Shown piece after piece: positions 8,753 through 19,446 of a stretch of 64,000 nt of DNA; within the stretch, counting starts at the first letter, position 1, and each line of letters begins with the position of its first letter. The position numbers and the translations under genes are program-made. The DNA comes from Bacteroides caecimuris (GTDB lineage: Bacteria; Bacteroidota; Bacteroidia; Bacteroidales; Bacteroidaceae). The DNA is taken from contig NZ_CP015401.2 of assembly GCF_001688725.2 (NCBI RefSeq), positions 2,170,001 to 2,234,000 of the forward strand, written 5' to 3'. Below the pieces are notes generated by a model. The model was not told where the DNA came from, searched no databases, and was given only the letters and a program-made list of their open reading frames with translations.

Positions 8753-9752
8753 CCTTATCTGCCGCACTTATTGCGTTGGCAATGCGATCACACCATGAAT
8801 CAAATTCCGGATCGGGTATTTGTGATTCCGGATGGGAAAGCATATAGTGTACAGCTTGTCGTAATCCGTCTGCCATGGAAGTATTGCATATAAAATCAGG
8901 AACCAACCGCTTTATCTTCGAGTTATCAAAGACTACCGTAGCTGCTTTATCTCCTAACAGTTCACCTCTGAAATCATAATGATCGCTATGTTTGGCAAGG
9001 AAATCGGAGGCTACGTGTAATGCATTCAGAGGTTTACCCAACGCGTCGGCAATGGTTTGATAAATCTGATTCCAGGTCATGCTTTCATCGGTAGTGATAT
9101 GAAAAGCGTTCCCAATGGCATGAGGGTTCGCCATCAGTCCTACATAACCTTTGGCAAAATCTTTAGAGTGAGTCAATGTCCACAAAGAAGAACCGTCGCC
9201 GGGGATAATAACAGGTTTACCGTCAAGGATTCGTTTTAGTATCTGCCAGTTTCCCTTATCTCCGTGTACAGATACGGGAGGTTTTGTTCCGTTATAGGTA
9301 TGGCTGGGACGGACGATTGTAACGGGGAAACCGTTTGTGCGATAGGCTGCCATCAGCACTTCTTCCGCTTCTATCTTGTTACGGGAGTACTGCCAATAGG
9401 GATTGACTAAAGGGGTGCTTTCGGTTATGCGGTAATCAGCCAATAGCTTTTGGTAGGCAGAGGCACTACTGATAAAGATATATTGCCGCGTTTTATTCTG
9501 GAACAGGCGGATATCACGCTTCACGTCTTCTGCCGTATAGCCGATGAACTGCGCAACCACATCGTAATGTTCGGACGCGATGGCTTTTGCCACGGTTTCT
9601 TCATCATTAATATCTGCAATGATACTGTGAATTCCCTCCGGCATCTTTTTCGAACCACGATTAAGGAGAGTAATCTCCCACCCTCTTTGTTGCGCCAATG
9701 CTACTACATCTGTACTGATCGTACCTGTTCCTCCAATAAATAATGCTTTCAT
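8736..9752 (-). CDS. NAD-dependent epimerase/dehydratase family protein (extended SDR)
   Basis: The protein has 338 residues. The N-terminal Rossmann motif MKALFIGGTGTISTDVV (GGTGTI in place of GxxGxxG) binds NAD(P). The catalytic YSRNK (Tyr-x-x-x-Lys, about residues 123-127) and the preceding ISSASAYQ serine strand are present. The rest resembles nucleoside-diphosphate-sugar epimerases and isoflavone-reductase-like members; the substrate cannot be read. It is transcribed divergently from an AraC-type regulator that may control it. A -7-like box (CAAATATA at 9780-9787, reverse TATATTTG) sits about 28 bp upstream of the start. Confidence 0.85.
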   Translation of the reverse strand: MKALFIGGTGTISTDVVALAQQRGWEITLLNRGSKKMPEGIHSIIADINDEETVAKAIASEHYDVVAQFIGYTAEDVKRDIRLFQNKTRQYIFISSASAYQKLLADYRITESTPLVNPYWQYSRNKIEAEEVLMAAYRTNGFPVTIVRPSHTYNGTKPPVSVHGDKGNWQILKRILDGKPVIIPGDGSSLWTLTHSKDFAKGYVGLMANPHAIGNAFHITTDESMTWNQIYQTIADALGKPLNALHVASDFLAKHSDHYDFRGELLGDKAATVVFDNSKIKRLVPDFICNTSMADGLRQAVHYMLSHPESQIPDPEFDSWCDRIANAISAADKAFELS

Positions 9753-9924
9753 AAAACCTGTTTTTTATATTCTCCGGAACAAATATATCAATTCCATCAC
9801 TTACTTCCAGCAATCATTGCCATTTATTTTTCTGCCCGAAAGTTTAGTCGTATACAGATTACTGATTCTTATACCCATATTACTGATTTGCAGAATGAAA
9901 TTAAAAAGATACCTTCAAATGTTT

Positions 9925-9932
9925 TATCTTTG
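9925..9932 (+). promoter_or_regulatory. Candidate -7 promoter box for the AraC-type gene
   Basis: TATCTTTG lies 23 bp before the ATG at 9956. The intergenic region of about 200 bp to the epimerase gene is shared by both divergent promoters. Confidence 0.5.
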
Positions 9933-9955
9933 TATCGGATTAATAACAGAAGCCT

Positions 9956-10858
9956 ATGGATGAAATAACAAAAATTGAAACTGTCGATCAGTATGACCAA
10001 TTGTTTGGACTGGAAACATTGCACCCTTTGGTGAATGTAATCGACTTCTCAAAAGCCACTAGGTCAGTTGAGTATATCCGTATGAATATCGGATTCTACT
10101 GCTTGTTCCTGAAGGATGCAAAATGTGGCGACCTCACTTATGGACGTAAGAATTACGATTATCAGGAAGGAACGGTTGTTTGTATGGCACCGGGACAAGT
10201 GAGCGGAATAGACAACCGCAACAGGCCTGCTCCCCGTACCAAGTCGATCGGCGTTTTGTTTCATCCCGATTTAATCCGCGGAACTTCATTAGGACAGCAT
10301 ATCAAGAACTATACTTTTTTCTCTTACGAGGTAAATGAAGCATTGCATCTTTCAGATCAGGAAAGAGAAATCGTAACTGATTGCATACATAAAATCAGGA
10401 TCGAGCTGGAACATCCTATCGACAAACACAGCAAGCAACTCATCGTGCGAAACATCGAACTGCTGCTGGATTACTGTATGCGTTTCTACGAACGGCAATT
10501 CATTACACGTAACGAAGTGAATAAAAAGATTATCAGGCAATTTGATAAAATCATAAATAACCATTTCGAAACGAAGCTAGTACCAGCTGTCGATGTACTT
10601 TCAAATGAGTATTGTGCTAACGTGCTTCATTTATCTCCTGAATATTTCAACGACTTGCTGAAGCACGAAACGGGTAAATCTTTTAAAGAATACATCGAGC
10701 TCAAACGTTTCGAGATTGCCAAAGAGTGGTTGCTGAATACTGATAAAACAGTTAATCAGATAACACAAGAACTGGGTTTCCAGAATCCGCAGTATTTCAG
10801 CCGGCTATTCAAGAAAGTTACCGGTTGCTCTCCAAATGATTTCAGAGTACCTAACTAG
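9956..10858 (+). CDS. AraC family transcriptional regulator
   Basis: A 300-residue cytoplasmic regulator. Residues about 20-130 form a cupin-like sensor domain (YGRKNYDYQEGTVVCMAPGQ). The C-terminal 100 residues carry the paired helix-turn-helix of the AraC/XylS family: LSPEYFNDLLKHETGKSFKE for the first HTH, then QELGFQNPQYFSRLFKK and TGCSPNDFR for the second. The ligand is unknown. It is divergent from the NAD-dependent epimerase gene, the usual arrangement for a local activator, so that gene is the first candidate target. The gene ends close to a candidate small RNA promoter. Confidence 0.9.
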   Translation: MDEITKIETVDQYDQLFGLETLHPLVNVIDFSKATRSVEYIRMNIGFYCLFLKDAKCGDLTYGRKNYDYQEGTVVCMAPGQVSGIDNRNRPAPRTKSIGVLFHPDLIRGTSLGQHIKNYTFFSYEVNEALHLSDQEREIVTDCIHKIRIELEHPIDKHSKQLIVRNIELLLDYCMRFYERQFITRNEVNKKIIRQFDKIINNHFETKLVPAVDVLSNEYCANVLHLSPEYFNDLLKHETGKSFKEYIELKRFEIAKEWLLNTDKTVNQITQELGFQNPQYFSRLFKKVTGCSPNDFRVPN

Positions 10859-10975
10859 AAATGAAATTCAAAAGGACTAGAGGACGACAAAGCAACAAAA
10901 AAGTCTTAATAAAATTTGAATTGAAATACACAATTCTTAATCTATGTTATGAAACACGCTTTTTTGCTTGGATTA

Positions 10976-11006
10976 TTTGCAGATTTAGCAGAAGTCCGTA
11001 TCTTTG
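10976..11006 (+). promoter_or_regulatory. Full Bacteroides-type promoter of a candidate small RNA
   Basis: A TTTG -33 box (10976-10979) is followed after 19 bp by TATCTTTG (10999-11006). This is a full match to the sigma-ABfr consensus at ideal spacing. No convincing reading frame begins downstream before a terminator only 50-60 bp away. Confidence 0.75.
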
Positions 11007-11010
11007 CAAT

Positions 11011-11075
11011 GTGTTTTTCATAGTATTAGATTTAAGGTTAACAAAGGTTGGAGCAAGGCGTTGCTCCTTTTTTTA
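11011..11075 (+). ncRNA. Candidate short non-coding RNA
   Basis: Starting just after the promoter, about 65 nt run to a hairpin GGAGCAA-GGCG-TTGCTCC (11050-11067) followed by a run of seven T (11068-11074). The 5' part (TTCATAGTATTAGATTTAAG and on through GTTAACAAAGG) has no start codon of note. I recall the same 5' segment with different terminator stems from several Bacteroides intergenic regions, which would fit a family of paralogous sRNAs, but I could not check this. The terminator overlaps the last codons of the helicase gene on the opposite strand, so the RNA is also antisense to that gene's 3' end. Confidence 0.6.
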
Positions 11076-13645
11076 TGTCCATATGTAAGCTCTCCTCTTT
11101 AACTTCGGAAGCAGCCAATACAAACTTTATATCAGCATAGGAAACATCGTCTCCTAATGCTGCCTTAATGGCAAATATTCCCATGTATTCATGTTCTTCC
11201 AGATGCTTACGAATCTTCGCCAGATTTTCAGCTTTTACTACTTTTTCCACTTTAATTTTTCCTAAACGGACATAATATTCCAGATGCCCGGCAATGGTTC
11301 CCGATACCAATTCGCGAGCTTTGGCTATTTCATCTATGCTCATTCCCTGGCAGAACATTTCATAGCTGACTAATTTTGTATCTTTTTTCTTCTCCTTCCC
11401 CGCTTCTTTTTTCAGTTTCTCTGCTTCCTTTTTATCAGAGATGAGCATATTCATTATTTCCGGCCTTTCCAATTGATTTTCAGTCATATACTTACGAACA
11501 ATACCTAATATTTCAAGCCCATACTTTTCCACCCCTTTTGCTCCGAAATAGGGTATCGCTTCCAAAGCTCTTGGATTATCCGGTAGCAGATTCACAATCC
11601 CCATCAACGCTTTCTGCTGCATAATAACATACGCAGGAAGATTCACCTCACGTGTTTTGGCTGTTCTCCATTCAGACAGGGCGCGATAAAGCTCCGGATG
11701 CAGAATATCCGTAGGCACTTCCACTTTCACCTTTTCAGCACCGCTACGTGTACGCTCTTTTCGTTCCTTCCGCTCTTTCTTTTCTTTCAACGCTTTCGAA
11801 GAACCGGAAGAGGAAGAATCGTCCTCAAGACTCAACATTACTTTAGCTTTCAACTTCAAATAATCCGTAATAGCGAATCTCCCTTTCGCAGATATAGCCT
11901 CCAACAAAGACTCTTTAATCCACAATGCATCATCCAACGCCTGCATACGTTCTGCCAACAGCTTTCTCAACTCTTTATTGTCAAGAGGCATATTAGTCTT
12001 ATTATACAAAGCGCGAATCGGTTCCAACTCTTTATGAAAATATCCGGCACCTGAACGAATCCGCTCCTGTAACTCTTGATTCGTCGCATAGTCTTCACTC
12101 TCATGTATCAACCGGGTATATTGGTTACGGAAACGCAAGGACACTTCCACTACTTTCTCTTTGACATGAGATTCCAATGCCTTATATTCTGCCAATTGCT
12201 TCGGAAAAAGCTTATACAAATCTTCATCTATCAAACGAAGCAATCGTTTATAAGCCTGATCGATCGAATAGAAATTAAACAAATCACTCAACAAATCAAA
12301 GAAATACGCCTTTTGCATATCGTTCAACTGCTGACTGCCCGGCTTATTCTGCTCTACCGCTTTGGTGAAATTATCCACCGTAGCATCACTAATAATAGCT
12401 TCCCTCCGCAAAGGAGACTCCAACACCATTCCTTCCAAAGTCTTGCAACGGCTCAACGCCACATAAGTCTGCCCGTGCGCAAAAGAGTTACGCGCATCAA
12501 TAATGGCACGCTCAAACGTCAACCCCTGACTTTTATGTATCGTAATGGCCCATGCCAGACGGATAGGGTATTGACGGAATGTTCCCTCTATCACTTCCGT
12601 GATTTCCTTTGTTTCTTCATTCAGCACGTACTTATAATTTCCCCACTCTTCCGGCAACAACTGAAATTCTGATTTATTCCCTTTCCCCCGCACGATAATG
12701 CCTGTATCATTAACAGTGACCACCTCACCAATCATACCGTTATAATATCGTTTCTCGGACGATGGATCATTTTTCAGGAACATAATTTGCGCTCCTTCCT
12801 TTATTGTCAGGAGTTCATCCGCAGGATACGAATATTCAGGGAAGTCTCCTTCTATCTCGGCACGAAAATGATACGCTTTACTAGGTAAAGATGCCAGTTC
12901 ACGGTCATTTACTTTCTGTGCCTGATAATTATGTGTCGTCAGCCGAATATATCCTTCTTCTTTTTGTGGCTGGAAACCGGGCTGATAACGACGGTTCAGT
13001 TCATTCAGCACTTCATCGTCAGCTTTATTTTCCCGGATTTTATTTAATAAAGCCAGGAAGAATGTATCACTCTGCCGGTAGACTTTTCTAAGTTCAATGG
13101 TCATATATACCGTTTCTTTCAACGCATGGCTCGCAAAGAAATAAGGGGTTTCGTAATGCTTCCTCAACAGCTCCCATTCATTATCTTTCACGACGGGAGC
13201 CAATTGCTGCAAATCTCCAATCATCAATAGTTGCACCCCGCCAAATGGCTTCTCCCTATCACGATACCGCCGCAGAGTTGCATCCACCGCGTCCAACAAA
13301 TCGGCACGAACCATACTGATCTCATCAATAACGAGCAAATCCATACTACGAATTATGTTCCGTTTTTCTTTACTGTAACGGTAATGCGTTTGGGAAGAAT
13401 TAAAGGTGGTTTCCGGCACAAAAGGGGCAAAAGACAACTGAAAGAAAGAATGAATCGTTACTCCTCCCGCATTGATGGCTGCAATCCCTGTCGGTGCTAA
13501 TACAACCATGCGCTTAGGGGTCTGTTCTTTCAAACGTTTAAGAAATGTCGTTTTTTCCGGTTCCGGCTTTTCCGGTAAGAAATAAATGTGTACCTGTATT
13601 TTCTATGAACTGCCAAGCTAGCTGTAGTTCCGGGTTATTTTCCAT
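11038..13645 (-). pseudogene. Pif1/RecD-type helicase with HRDC and C-terminal HTH domains, frameshifted in Walker A
   Basis: The natural start is the ATG at 13645 (MENNPELQLAWQFIENTGTH), and the frame runs to LFLTGKAGTGK. There six A residues on the coding strand (T run at 13551-13556), where five would keep the frame, shift translation into an early stop. Read with one A fewer, the protein is 868 residues. It has Walker A GKAGTGKTTFL, Walker B LLVIDEISMV, the DLQQLAPV motif, a helicase C-terminal region with AITIHKSQGLTFERAIIDA and ALSRC, an HRDC-like region near 660-720, and a C-terminal HTH (KARELVSGTIAGHLEYYVRL). Members unwind DNA 5' to 3'. The open part alone (11038-13533) lacks the ATP-binding lysine. 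A sequencing error, a true knock-out or slippage-controlled expression are all possible. Confidence 0.8.
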
Positions 13646-13678
13646 GCTTTTTCTAATTTTGGGTAAAGGTACTGAATA

Positions 13679-13714
13679 TTCTTTTTCTTTCGTCTTGATA
13701 CGAAAGAAAAAGAA
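13679..13714 (-). terminator. Terminator hairpin after the atp operon
   Basis: TTCTTTTTCTTTCGT (13679-13693) and ACGAAAGAAAAAGAA (13700-13714) form a perfect 15-bp stem with a 6-nt loop. It lies 16 bp downstream of the atpG stop and just before the helicase promoter region (a -7-like TAAAGGTA at 13664-13671). It probably ends the atp transcript, although it lacks a separate T tail. Confidence 0.7.
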
Positions 13715-13730
13715 CCCAAAAGAAAGATGA

Positions 13731-14627
13731 TTATTTCATGGAGCCCCCCACAATATCCAGCAACTCATTTGTAATCGCCTGTTGGCGACTCTTATTATAC
13801 TGCTTCGTCAAATCCTGAATCAGTTCATTTGCATTATCCGTAGCCACTTGCATAGCCAGGGTACGTGCAGCATGTTCCGATGCATTAGAGTCGACAGCAG
13901 CGGTAAAAATTTTCTGGCTCAATACTGTTGGTATTAAGCTGGCGATCAATTCTTCCACATTCGGTTCGATGATATAATCATTGACAGTTTCATGCTCCTC
14001 TACCTCCTCCTTGTTCTTTCTGTCTTCTTCACTCACCACATTCGTCATATCAATGGGGAGATACGTCTCCCGGAGAAGAATCTGTACCCCCATTGATTTG
14101 AAGTGATGATAGATTATTTCCACGCGGTCCACTTCTCCTGCCACATACATATCCATCAGTCGGTGAGCCAATTCGGCAGCCTCCTGATACGTCGGTTTGT
14201 CGGAGAGCGTCGAAGAAGTCTCCTGTGGTTTGAATCCCATGCGTTTGACTGCTTCATCCACCTTCTTACCAATTGGGAATATCAAGATATTATCCTGTCC
14301 CAGGGTGCGGAACTCTCCGATCGTTTGCATCATCATTTTGATGACGTTGGCGTTGAAAGCACCACAAAGAGAAGTGTTTGAAGAAAAGACGACGATTGCT
14401 ACACGCTTCACTTCACGCTCCTGCACATAAGGAGATTCGATGGGCAGGTCAGCGCTTAGGAAGTTGATCAGAATCTTGTTCAACTTCTTCTGATAAGGCA
14501 GCATATTCTCAATGGCTCCTTGTGCCTTGTGTAATTTGGCAGAAGCCACCATTTTCATTGCTGAAGTGATTTTTCGGGTACTTTTTACCGAATTTATTCT
14601 GGTTTTTACTTCTTTCAGTGAAGCCAT
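13731..14627 (-). CDS. atpG: F1Fo ATP synthase subunit gamma
   Basis: The 298-residue central stalk subunit rotates inside the alpha3beta3 ring and couples proton flow to catalysis. The N-terminal helix carries the family signature ASLKEVKTRINSVKSTRKIT SAMKMVAS (residues about 2-29). The C-terminal helix has RTLAMQVATDNANELIQDLT and NKSRQQAITNELLDIVGG, the classic gamma end. It is the last gene of the atp operon, 38 bp after atpA, and is followed by a perfect 15-bp hairpin. Confidence 0.97.
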   Translation of the reverse strand: MASLKEVKTRINSVKSTRKITSAMKMVASAKLHKAQGAIENMLPYQKKLNKILINFLSADLPIESPYVQEREVKRVAIVVFSSNTSLCGAFNANVIKMMMQTIGEFRTLGQDNILIFPIGKKVDEAVKRMGFKPQETSSTLSDKPTYQEAAELAHRLMDMYVAGEVDRVEIIYHHFKSMGVQILLRETYLPIDMTNVVSEEDRKNKEEVEEHETVNDYIIEPNVEELIASLIPTVLSQKIFTAAVDSNASEHAARTLAMQVATDNANELIQDLTKQYNKSRQQAITNELLDIVGGSMK

Positions 14628-14665
14628 TTTGTTAGTGGTTAATTATTAATAGTTAGTGATAGTGA

Positions 14666-16249
14666 TTATAAGTACTGTTTCGCCACCATAGCGGCAGTCT
14701 CTTCGATAGCTTTAATCACGTTATCGTTGATCACGCCCGTTTTCAGTATATCCAATACATCCTCCTGATGATTCAGTTGCAGAGATTCGATGAAACTGCG
14801 TTCATAGTCCTGCACCTTATCCAATGGGACGTCATGTAGAAGTCCGTGCGTACCACAGTAAAGAATAGCAATCTGCTGCTCTACGGGCATCGGGCTGTAT
14901 TGCGGTTGAATCAATAATTGTCCGTTCTTACGTCCTTTATCAATAGTCAGGGCAGTAATCGGGTCCATGTCGCTGCTGAACTTAGAGAAGGCTTCCAACT
15001 CGCGATATTGCGCCTGGTCAATCTTCAATGTTCCGGCCACCTTCTTCATAGCCTTAATCTGCGCGTTACCACCTACACGGGATACGGAGATACCGACGTT
15101 GATAGCCGGACGCGTACCCTGGTTGAACAAGTCAGTCTCAAGGAATATCTGTCCGTCGGTAATAGAAATCACGTTCGTCGGGATATAAGCCGATACGTCA
15201 CCTGCTTGCGTTTCGATGATAGGCAATGCTGTGAGCGAGCCGCCACCTTTCACAATCCCCTTCAGACTTTCCGGGAGATCGTTCATTTCGCGTGCCACTT
15301 CTTCCTGACTGATAATCTTGGCAGCACGTTCCAACAGACGGGAGTGTAGATAGAAGATATCACCCGGATAAGCCTCACGACCGGACGGACGGCGAAGAAT
15401 CAGCGAAACCTCACGATAAGCCACTGCCTGTTTGGAAAGGTCATCATAAACCACCAACGCATGACGGCCGGTATCACGGAAATACTCGCCGATGGCAGCA
15501 CCTGCAAACGGAGCGTAATACTGCAACGCAGCCGGGTCACCAGCCGTGGCAGCTACAACCACCGTGTAGTCCAGTGCTCCGTACTCACGAAGCGTATTAA
15601 CGATAGAAGCAACGGTAGAACCCTTCTGACCGATAGCTACATAAATACAATATACAGGGTCGCCTGCCAGGAAGTTAGTGCGTTGGTTGATAATCGTATC
15701 AATCGCAATGGCAGTCTTTCCTGTCTGGCGGTCACCGATAATCAACTCACGCTGTCCGCGCCCGATAGGAATCATGGCGTCCACAGCCTTCAATCCAGTC
15801 TGCAACGGCTGGTTCACAGGCTGACGGTAGATTACTCCCGGAGCTTTCCGTTCCAAAGGCATATCATACAGTTCGCCGCCAATCAGTCCTTTACCATCGA
15901 GCGGTTCGCCCAGCGGGTCGATCACCCGTCCCAGCATACCCTCTCCCACACGGATGGAAGCGATACGTTTGGTACGCTTCACAACGAATCCTTCTTTGAT
16001 TTTGTCCGTCGGACCCAACAGTACAGCACCCACGTTATCCTCTTCGAGGTTCATCACGATTGCTTTGATACCATTGTCAAACTCCAGCAATTCATTGGCC
16101 TCGGCATTCCGCAGTCCATAGATACGTACTACACCGTCACTCACCTGGAGCACCGTACCGATTTCGTCAAGTTGCACATTGGCATTGATTCCTTCAAGCT
16201 GCTTGCGCAATATATCCGATACTTCGCTTACTCTTATATTTTCAGACAT
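14666..16249 (-). CDS. atpA: F1Fo ATP synthase subunit alpha
   Basis: The 527-residue non-catalytic subunit of the F1 hexamer. The P-loop [15 protein letters not shown] (about 172-186) and the signature [14 protein letters not shown] (about 380-393) are intact. N-terminal residues form the beta-barrel that contacts the delta subunit. The start codon overlaps the atpH stop by one base (TAATG), indicating coupling of delta and alpha synthesis. Confidence 0.98.
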   Translation of the reverse strand: MSENIRVSEVSDILRKQLEGINANVQLDEIGTVLQVSDGVVRIYGLRNAEANELLEFDNGIKAIVMNLEEDNVGAVLLGPTDKIKEGFVVKRTKRIASIRVGEGMLGRVIDPLGEPLDGKGLIGGELYDMPLERKAPGVIYRQPVNQPLQTGLKAVDAMIPIGRGQRELIIGDRQTGKTAIAIDTIINQRTNFLAGDPVYCIYVAIGQKGSTVASIVNTLREYGALDYTVVVAATAGDPAALQYYAPFAGAAIGEYFRDTGRHALVVYDDLSKQAVAYREVSLILRRPSGREAYPGDIFYLHSRLLERAAKIISQEEVAREMNDLPESLKGIVKGGGSLTALPIIETQAGDVSAYIPTNVISITDGQIFLETDLFNQGTRPAINVGISVSRVGGNAQIKAMKKVAGTLKIDQAQYRELEAFSKFSSDMDPITALTIDKGRKNGQLLIQPQYSPMPVEQQIAILYCGTHGLLHDVPLDKVQDYERSFIESLQLNHQEDVLDILKTGVINDNVIKAIEETAAMVAKQYL

Positions 16250-16809
16250 TATACAATTCTCCTATTCTTATCAATAAATTGTTGTTTCACTCGCTTCAAC
16301 TGCGTAGCAACGCTTGCATCCAGCCGGTAGTCGTTGATATCAAAGATAAACCCACCTTCGATAGAAGGATCTATCACCGTTTCCAGCTCCATCCGGGCGT
16401 GCAGAATATGTGTAGCAGCCGACCGAATCCGGTCTTCTGTTTCCTTATTGACAGGAACGGCTGTAATCAGTTTTCCTACACCAATATGTTTCAACTTCCG
16501 GTAAAGATCCAAATACATCAGGCTGATAAATTGCAAATAACCTTCACGTCTATTTCGCAGTACCAAAGTGATAAATTGGATAAACTCTCTGGTCGATTTA
16601 CCGTCACCATCAGCAGCTGTGCATACTAATGCCAACTTTTCCTTAGTCGTGATGACGGGATTATCAAGTGCTTCGCGCAGACCGGGTTGTTCACAAAAGC
16701 TGTGTGACAGGGTCAGAAATTCCTGATACAACTTGTCTTCCAAACCTTTTTTCTGTGCGTATTCAATGACAGCTTTTGCATAACGCATTGAGAGTATTCC
16801 GACTTCCAT
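16249..16809 (-). CDS. atpH: F1Fo ATP synthase subunit delta
   Basis: A 186-residue peripheral stalk protein (OSCP homologue) that ties the top of alpha3beta3 to subunit b. The N-terminal six-helix bundle begins [20 protein letters not shown]. The C-terminal domain has the conserved [20 protein letters not shown] near residues 148-167. It sits 5 bp after atpF and overlaps atpA by one base. Confidence 0.96.
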   Translation of the reverse strand: MEVGILSMRYAKAVIEYAQKKGLEDKLYQEFLTLSHSFCEQPGLREALDNPVITTKEKLALVCTAADGDGKSTREFIQFITLVLRNRREGYLQFISLMYLDLYRKLKHIGVGKLITAVPVNKETEDRIRSAATHILHARMELETVIDPSIEGGFIFDINDYRLDASVATQLKRVKQQFIDKNRRIV

Positions 16810-16814
16810 CTTCC

Positions 16815-17318
16815 TTAGTTCTTATTCGGGGTTAGTACTTCATCCAGCATGCGGTCGATCATATCCATCTGTGCATCCTTGTCATCAAGACTCTTACGGA
16901 GCACTTTCTCGGCGATGTCAACAGAAAGCACGGCCACCTGGCGACGGATGTCGCGGATTGCTTCGTCTTTCTCCACCTGGATTTGTTGTTTCACCGCATC
17001 AAGTTCTTTTTGTGCGGCAATTTCGGCTTGTTTACGGGCCTCGTGAACAATCTTGTCACGTTCTTCCATTGCTTCCCTCAAGATGCGTCCTTGCTCTTTG
17101 TTGGCGGATGCCACCAATGCGTCGCCTTCTTGTTTCAGTTTAGACAACTGGGCATTAGCTTCCCTCGCCACCTCCAAAGACTGATCGATATAGGTCTTAC
17201 GGCCTTCCACCATCTTGATGATGACAGGGAAGCCGTATTTCGCCAATATCACGAACACAATCCCGAATGAGAGAAACATCCAGAACAGCAGGCCACTATC
17301 AGGTAATAGTAATGACAT
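16815..17318 (-). CDS. atpF: F1Fo ATP synthase subunit b
   Basis: The 167-residue peripheral stalk subunit has one N-terminal membrane helix ([20 protein letters not shown], about 9-28). A long charged coiled coil ([20 protein letters not shown] and on, about 37-155) dimerises and reaches to delta. It follows atpE after a 121-bp spacer that contains short slipped repeats of TTTACGA but no gene. Confidence 0.96.
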   Translation of the reverse strand: MSLLLPDSGLLFWMFLSFGIVFVILAKYGFPVIIKMVEGRKTYIDQSLEVAREANAQLSKLKQEGDALVASANKEQGRILREAMEERDKIVHEARKQAEIAAQKELDAVKQQIQVEKDEAIRDIRRQVAVLSVDIAEKVLRKSLDDKDAQMDMIDRMLDEVLTPNKN

Positions 17319-17439
17319 AATCTTTATTTACGATTTTACGATTTACAATTTACGATTTCGCGGCTGCTCATTGCATGAGGATCTCCCCCATTTAGAAACA
17401 GGGTTTTACGCCTGCGAAATTCGCTTGTTATATACCTGA

Positions 17440-17718
<279 letters not shown>

Positions 17719-17808
17719 TTATATTTTCTCTTGTTTTTATTATTTAATTCCTCATTCCGCGCGTTTATTCCGTATTCGTTCAGTCACGTTTTCACCGCGT
17801 TTCATTGA

Positions 17809-18948
17809 TTATTCTTCTGTTTTCACTTTGGCTCCTTCCTGTGCCAGTCCGATAAACACTGCCGACAACATCGTAAATACGTAAGCCTGGATGAAAGCCA
17901 CCAGCAGTTCAAGCGCATTCATAAAGATGTTGAACAATACGGAAGCCACCGTGAGCGTGCCGTTCAGCGCAGGCCCCATACTTGCCGAGATAAATATCAG
18001 GCAAGTGAGCACCAGCATCGCCATGTGTCCGGCCAACATATTGGCAAAGAGACGGATCATCAAAGCAAACGGTTTCGTAAAGATTCCGAAGAACTCGATG
18101 AACGGCATCATCGGCACAGGCACTTTCAGCCACCAAGGTACATCGGGCCAGAAAATATCTTTCCAATAATGTTTCGTACCGAAGATATTGACTGCGAGGA
18201 ACGTGCAGACCGCCAACACCATCGTGATAGCGATATTTCCCGTCACATTCGCGCCTCCGGGGAAAAACGGAATCAATCCCATCATGTTATTGATAAAGAT
18301 GAAAAAGAACGCTGTCAGCAGATATGGCGCAAACTTCCGATAGTTGGGTCCGACACAACTCTTGATGATGTCGTCGTTCACCATCATGATGAACATCTCC
18401 ATGAATCCGATAAATCCTCCCGGTGCTTTGGCTCCTTGCGGACGCTTCCTGTACCAGTGTGCCACGCTTAATACAATTACTAATAACAGCACACTGTTGA
18501 ACAGCAAAGCAAACGTTACTTTCGTAATGGAGATATCCCATGGGCGAACCTGTTCGCCTGCAGCGTCATACTCTACCAGTTTGCCTTCATATTTGCTTCC
18601 TGCGGGAGCGATGGAAAGTCCTTCATACGTACCTCCATTCTCTTCGAGACGGGAAGAAAGGAACGTGTGCCAACCCGAAGTGCTACTATAAACAATAATA
18701 GGTAACGGTATAGTAATATGCGTGTTACCCCATGTTGTAATATGCCATTCGTAGGAGTCGCCAATATGCCCGAACACAATTTTTTTCACATCAACCGTGT
18801 TCTCCTGTTCCTCCTTCGGAGTAATCTCGCCCTGCGTCTGCTGCGCCACCGCCTCCCCCTCTTGCTCATGCGCAAGAACCGGCAAACTGACCGCTGCCAT
18901 CAGGCAGAACAGAATCAACGGAGCTACTATGTTATGCAACTGTTTCAT
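17809..18948 (-). CDS. atpB: F1Fo ATP synthase subunit a
   Basis: The proton-channel subunit has 379 residues, longer than the about 270 of E. coli because of an N-terminal signal-like segment and a periplasmic extension (residues 1-135), as is usual in Bacteroidota. The membrane half carries FITFIFINNMMGLIPFFPGG-like helices, the essential arginine in FALMIRLFANMLAGHMAML (about 310-328), and a final helix in FIQAYVFTMLSAVFIGLAQE. It overlaps the upstream membrane-protein gene by 17 bp. Confidence 0.95.
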   Translation of the reverse strand: MKQLHNIVAPLILFCLMAAVSLPVLAHEQEGEAVAQQTQGEITPKEEQENTVDVKKIVFGHIGDSYEWHITTWGNTHITIPLPIIVYSSTSGWHTFLSSRLEENGGTYEGLSIAPAGSKYEGKLVEYDAAGEQVRPWDISITKVTFALLFNSVLLLVIVLSVAHWYRKRPQGAKAPGGFIGFMEMFIMMVNDDIIKSCVGPNYRKFAPYLLTAFFFIFINNMMGLIPFFPGGANVTGNIAITMVLAVCTFLAVNIFGTKHYWKDIFWPDVPWWLKVPVPMMPFIEFFGIFTKPFALMIRLFANMLAGHMAMLVLTCLIFISASMGPALNGTLTVASVLFNIFMNALELLVAFIQAYVFTMLSAVFIGLAQEGAKVKTEE

Positions 18949-19366
18949 GTTTCTTCTTATTTTTCTTTTTCCGTTTCTGGTTCATCTCAAAAGAGAAGAA
19001 AAACCAGGTTTCGAATATCAGATATATCAAATAGAACGAGATAAACGTCAGTAAAAAAGCTCTGGCTTCTTCGCGTACAGCAAGGCAATAAATCAAGACC
19101 AGAATCAGCGAAAGAATCATCTTTATCATCTTCATTGCCAAATACAACAGTAACAATCTCTGCGGAGCGTGCCGCCGGCAAGCGTCGAACATATAGATGC
19201 TGGCTAACCCGAAGAAGTAAAAATAAACCGGTATAAACGGATACCCTCCGAAATAATGCCCCGGCAGAGCGAAGTGTAGGATAACAGCTCCGAGCGCCGC
19301 ACTAATCACTGCAAATAAAGTATGCCAACAGATAAAGTTCCGTTTAGTTTTACTAATATTCATCAT
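18932..19366 (-). CDS. Membrane protein of the atp operon (AtpI-like position)
   Basis: A 144-residue protein with four hydrophobic helices (TLFAVISAALGAVILHFALP; FIPVYFYFFGLASIYMF; LYLAMKMIKMILSLILVLIY; FISFYLIYLIFETWFFF) and a very basic C terminus (NQKRKKKNKKKHE). It occupies the slot of the ATP-synthase-associated AtpI/UncI protein, between the F1 genes atpDC and the Fo genes atpBEF, but sequence similarity to AtpI is not obvious. It may assist c-ring assembly. The 3' end overlaps atpB, which implies coupled translation. Confidence 0.7.
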   Translation of the reverse strand: MMNISKTKRNFICWHTLFAVISAALGAVILHFALPGHYFGGYPFIPVYFYFFGLASIYMFDACRRHAPQRLLLLYLAMKMIKMILSLILVLIYCLAVREEARAFLLTFISFYLIYLIFETWFFFSFEMNQKRKKKNKKKHETVA

Positions 19367-19446
19367 GTTACTGTGTTTTTCTGTAAAGTTATTATCTCGT
19401 TTTTTTCGATCTTTAGATACTTGATCTTTGTGCCGGAAGGCTTCTG

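Noticed and set aside
10861..11088. 75-codon plus-strand ORF after the AraC gene
   Set aside because: It spans a consensus promoter, the candidate small RNA and a terminator, and its composition is not protein-like.
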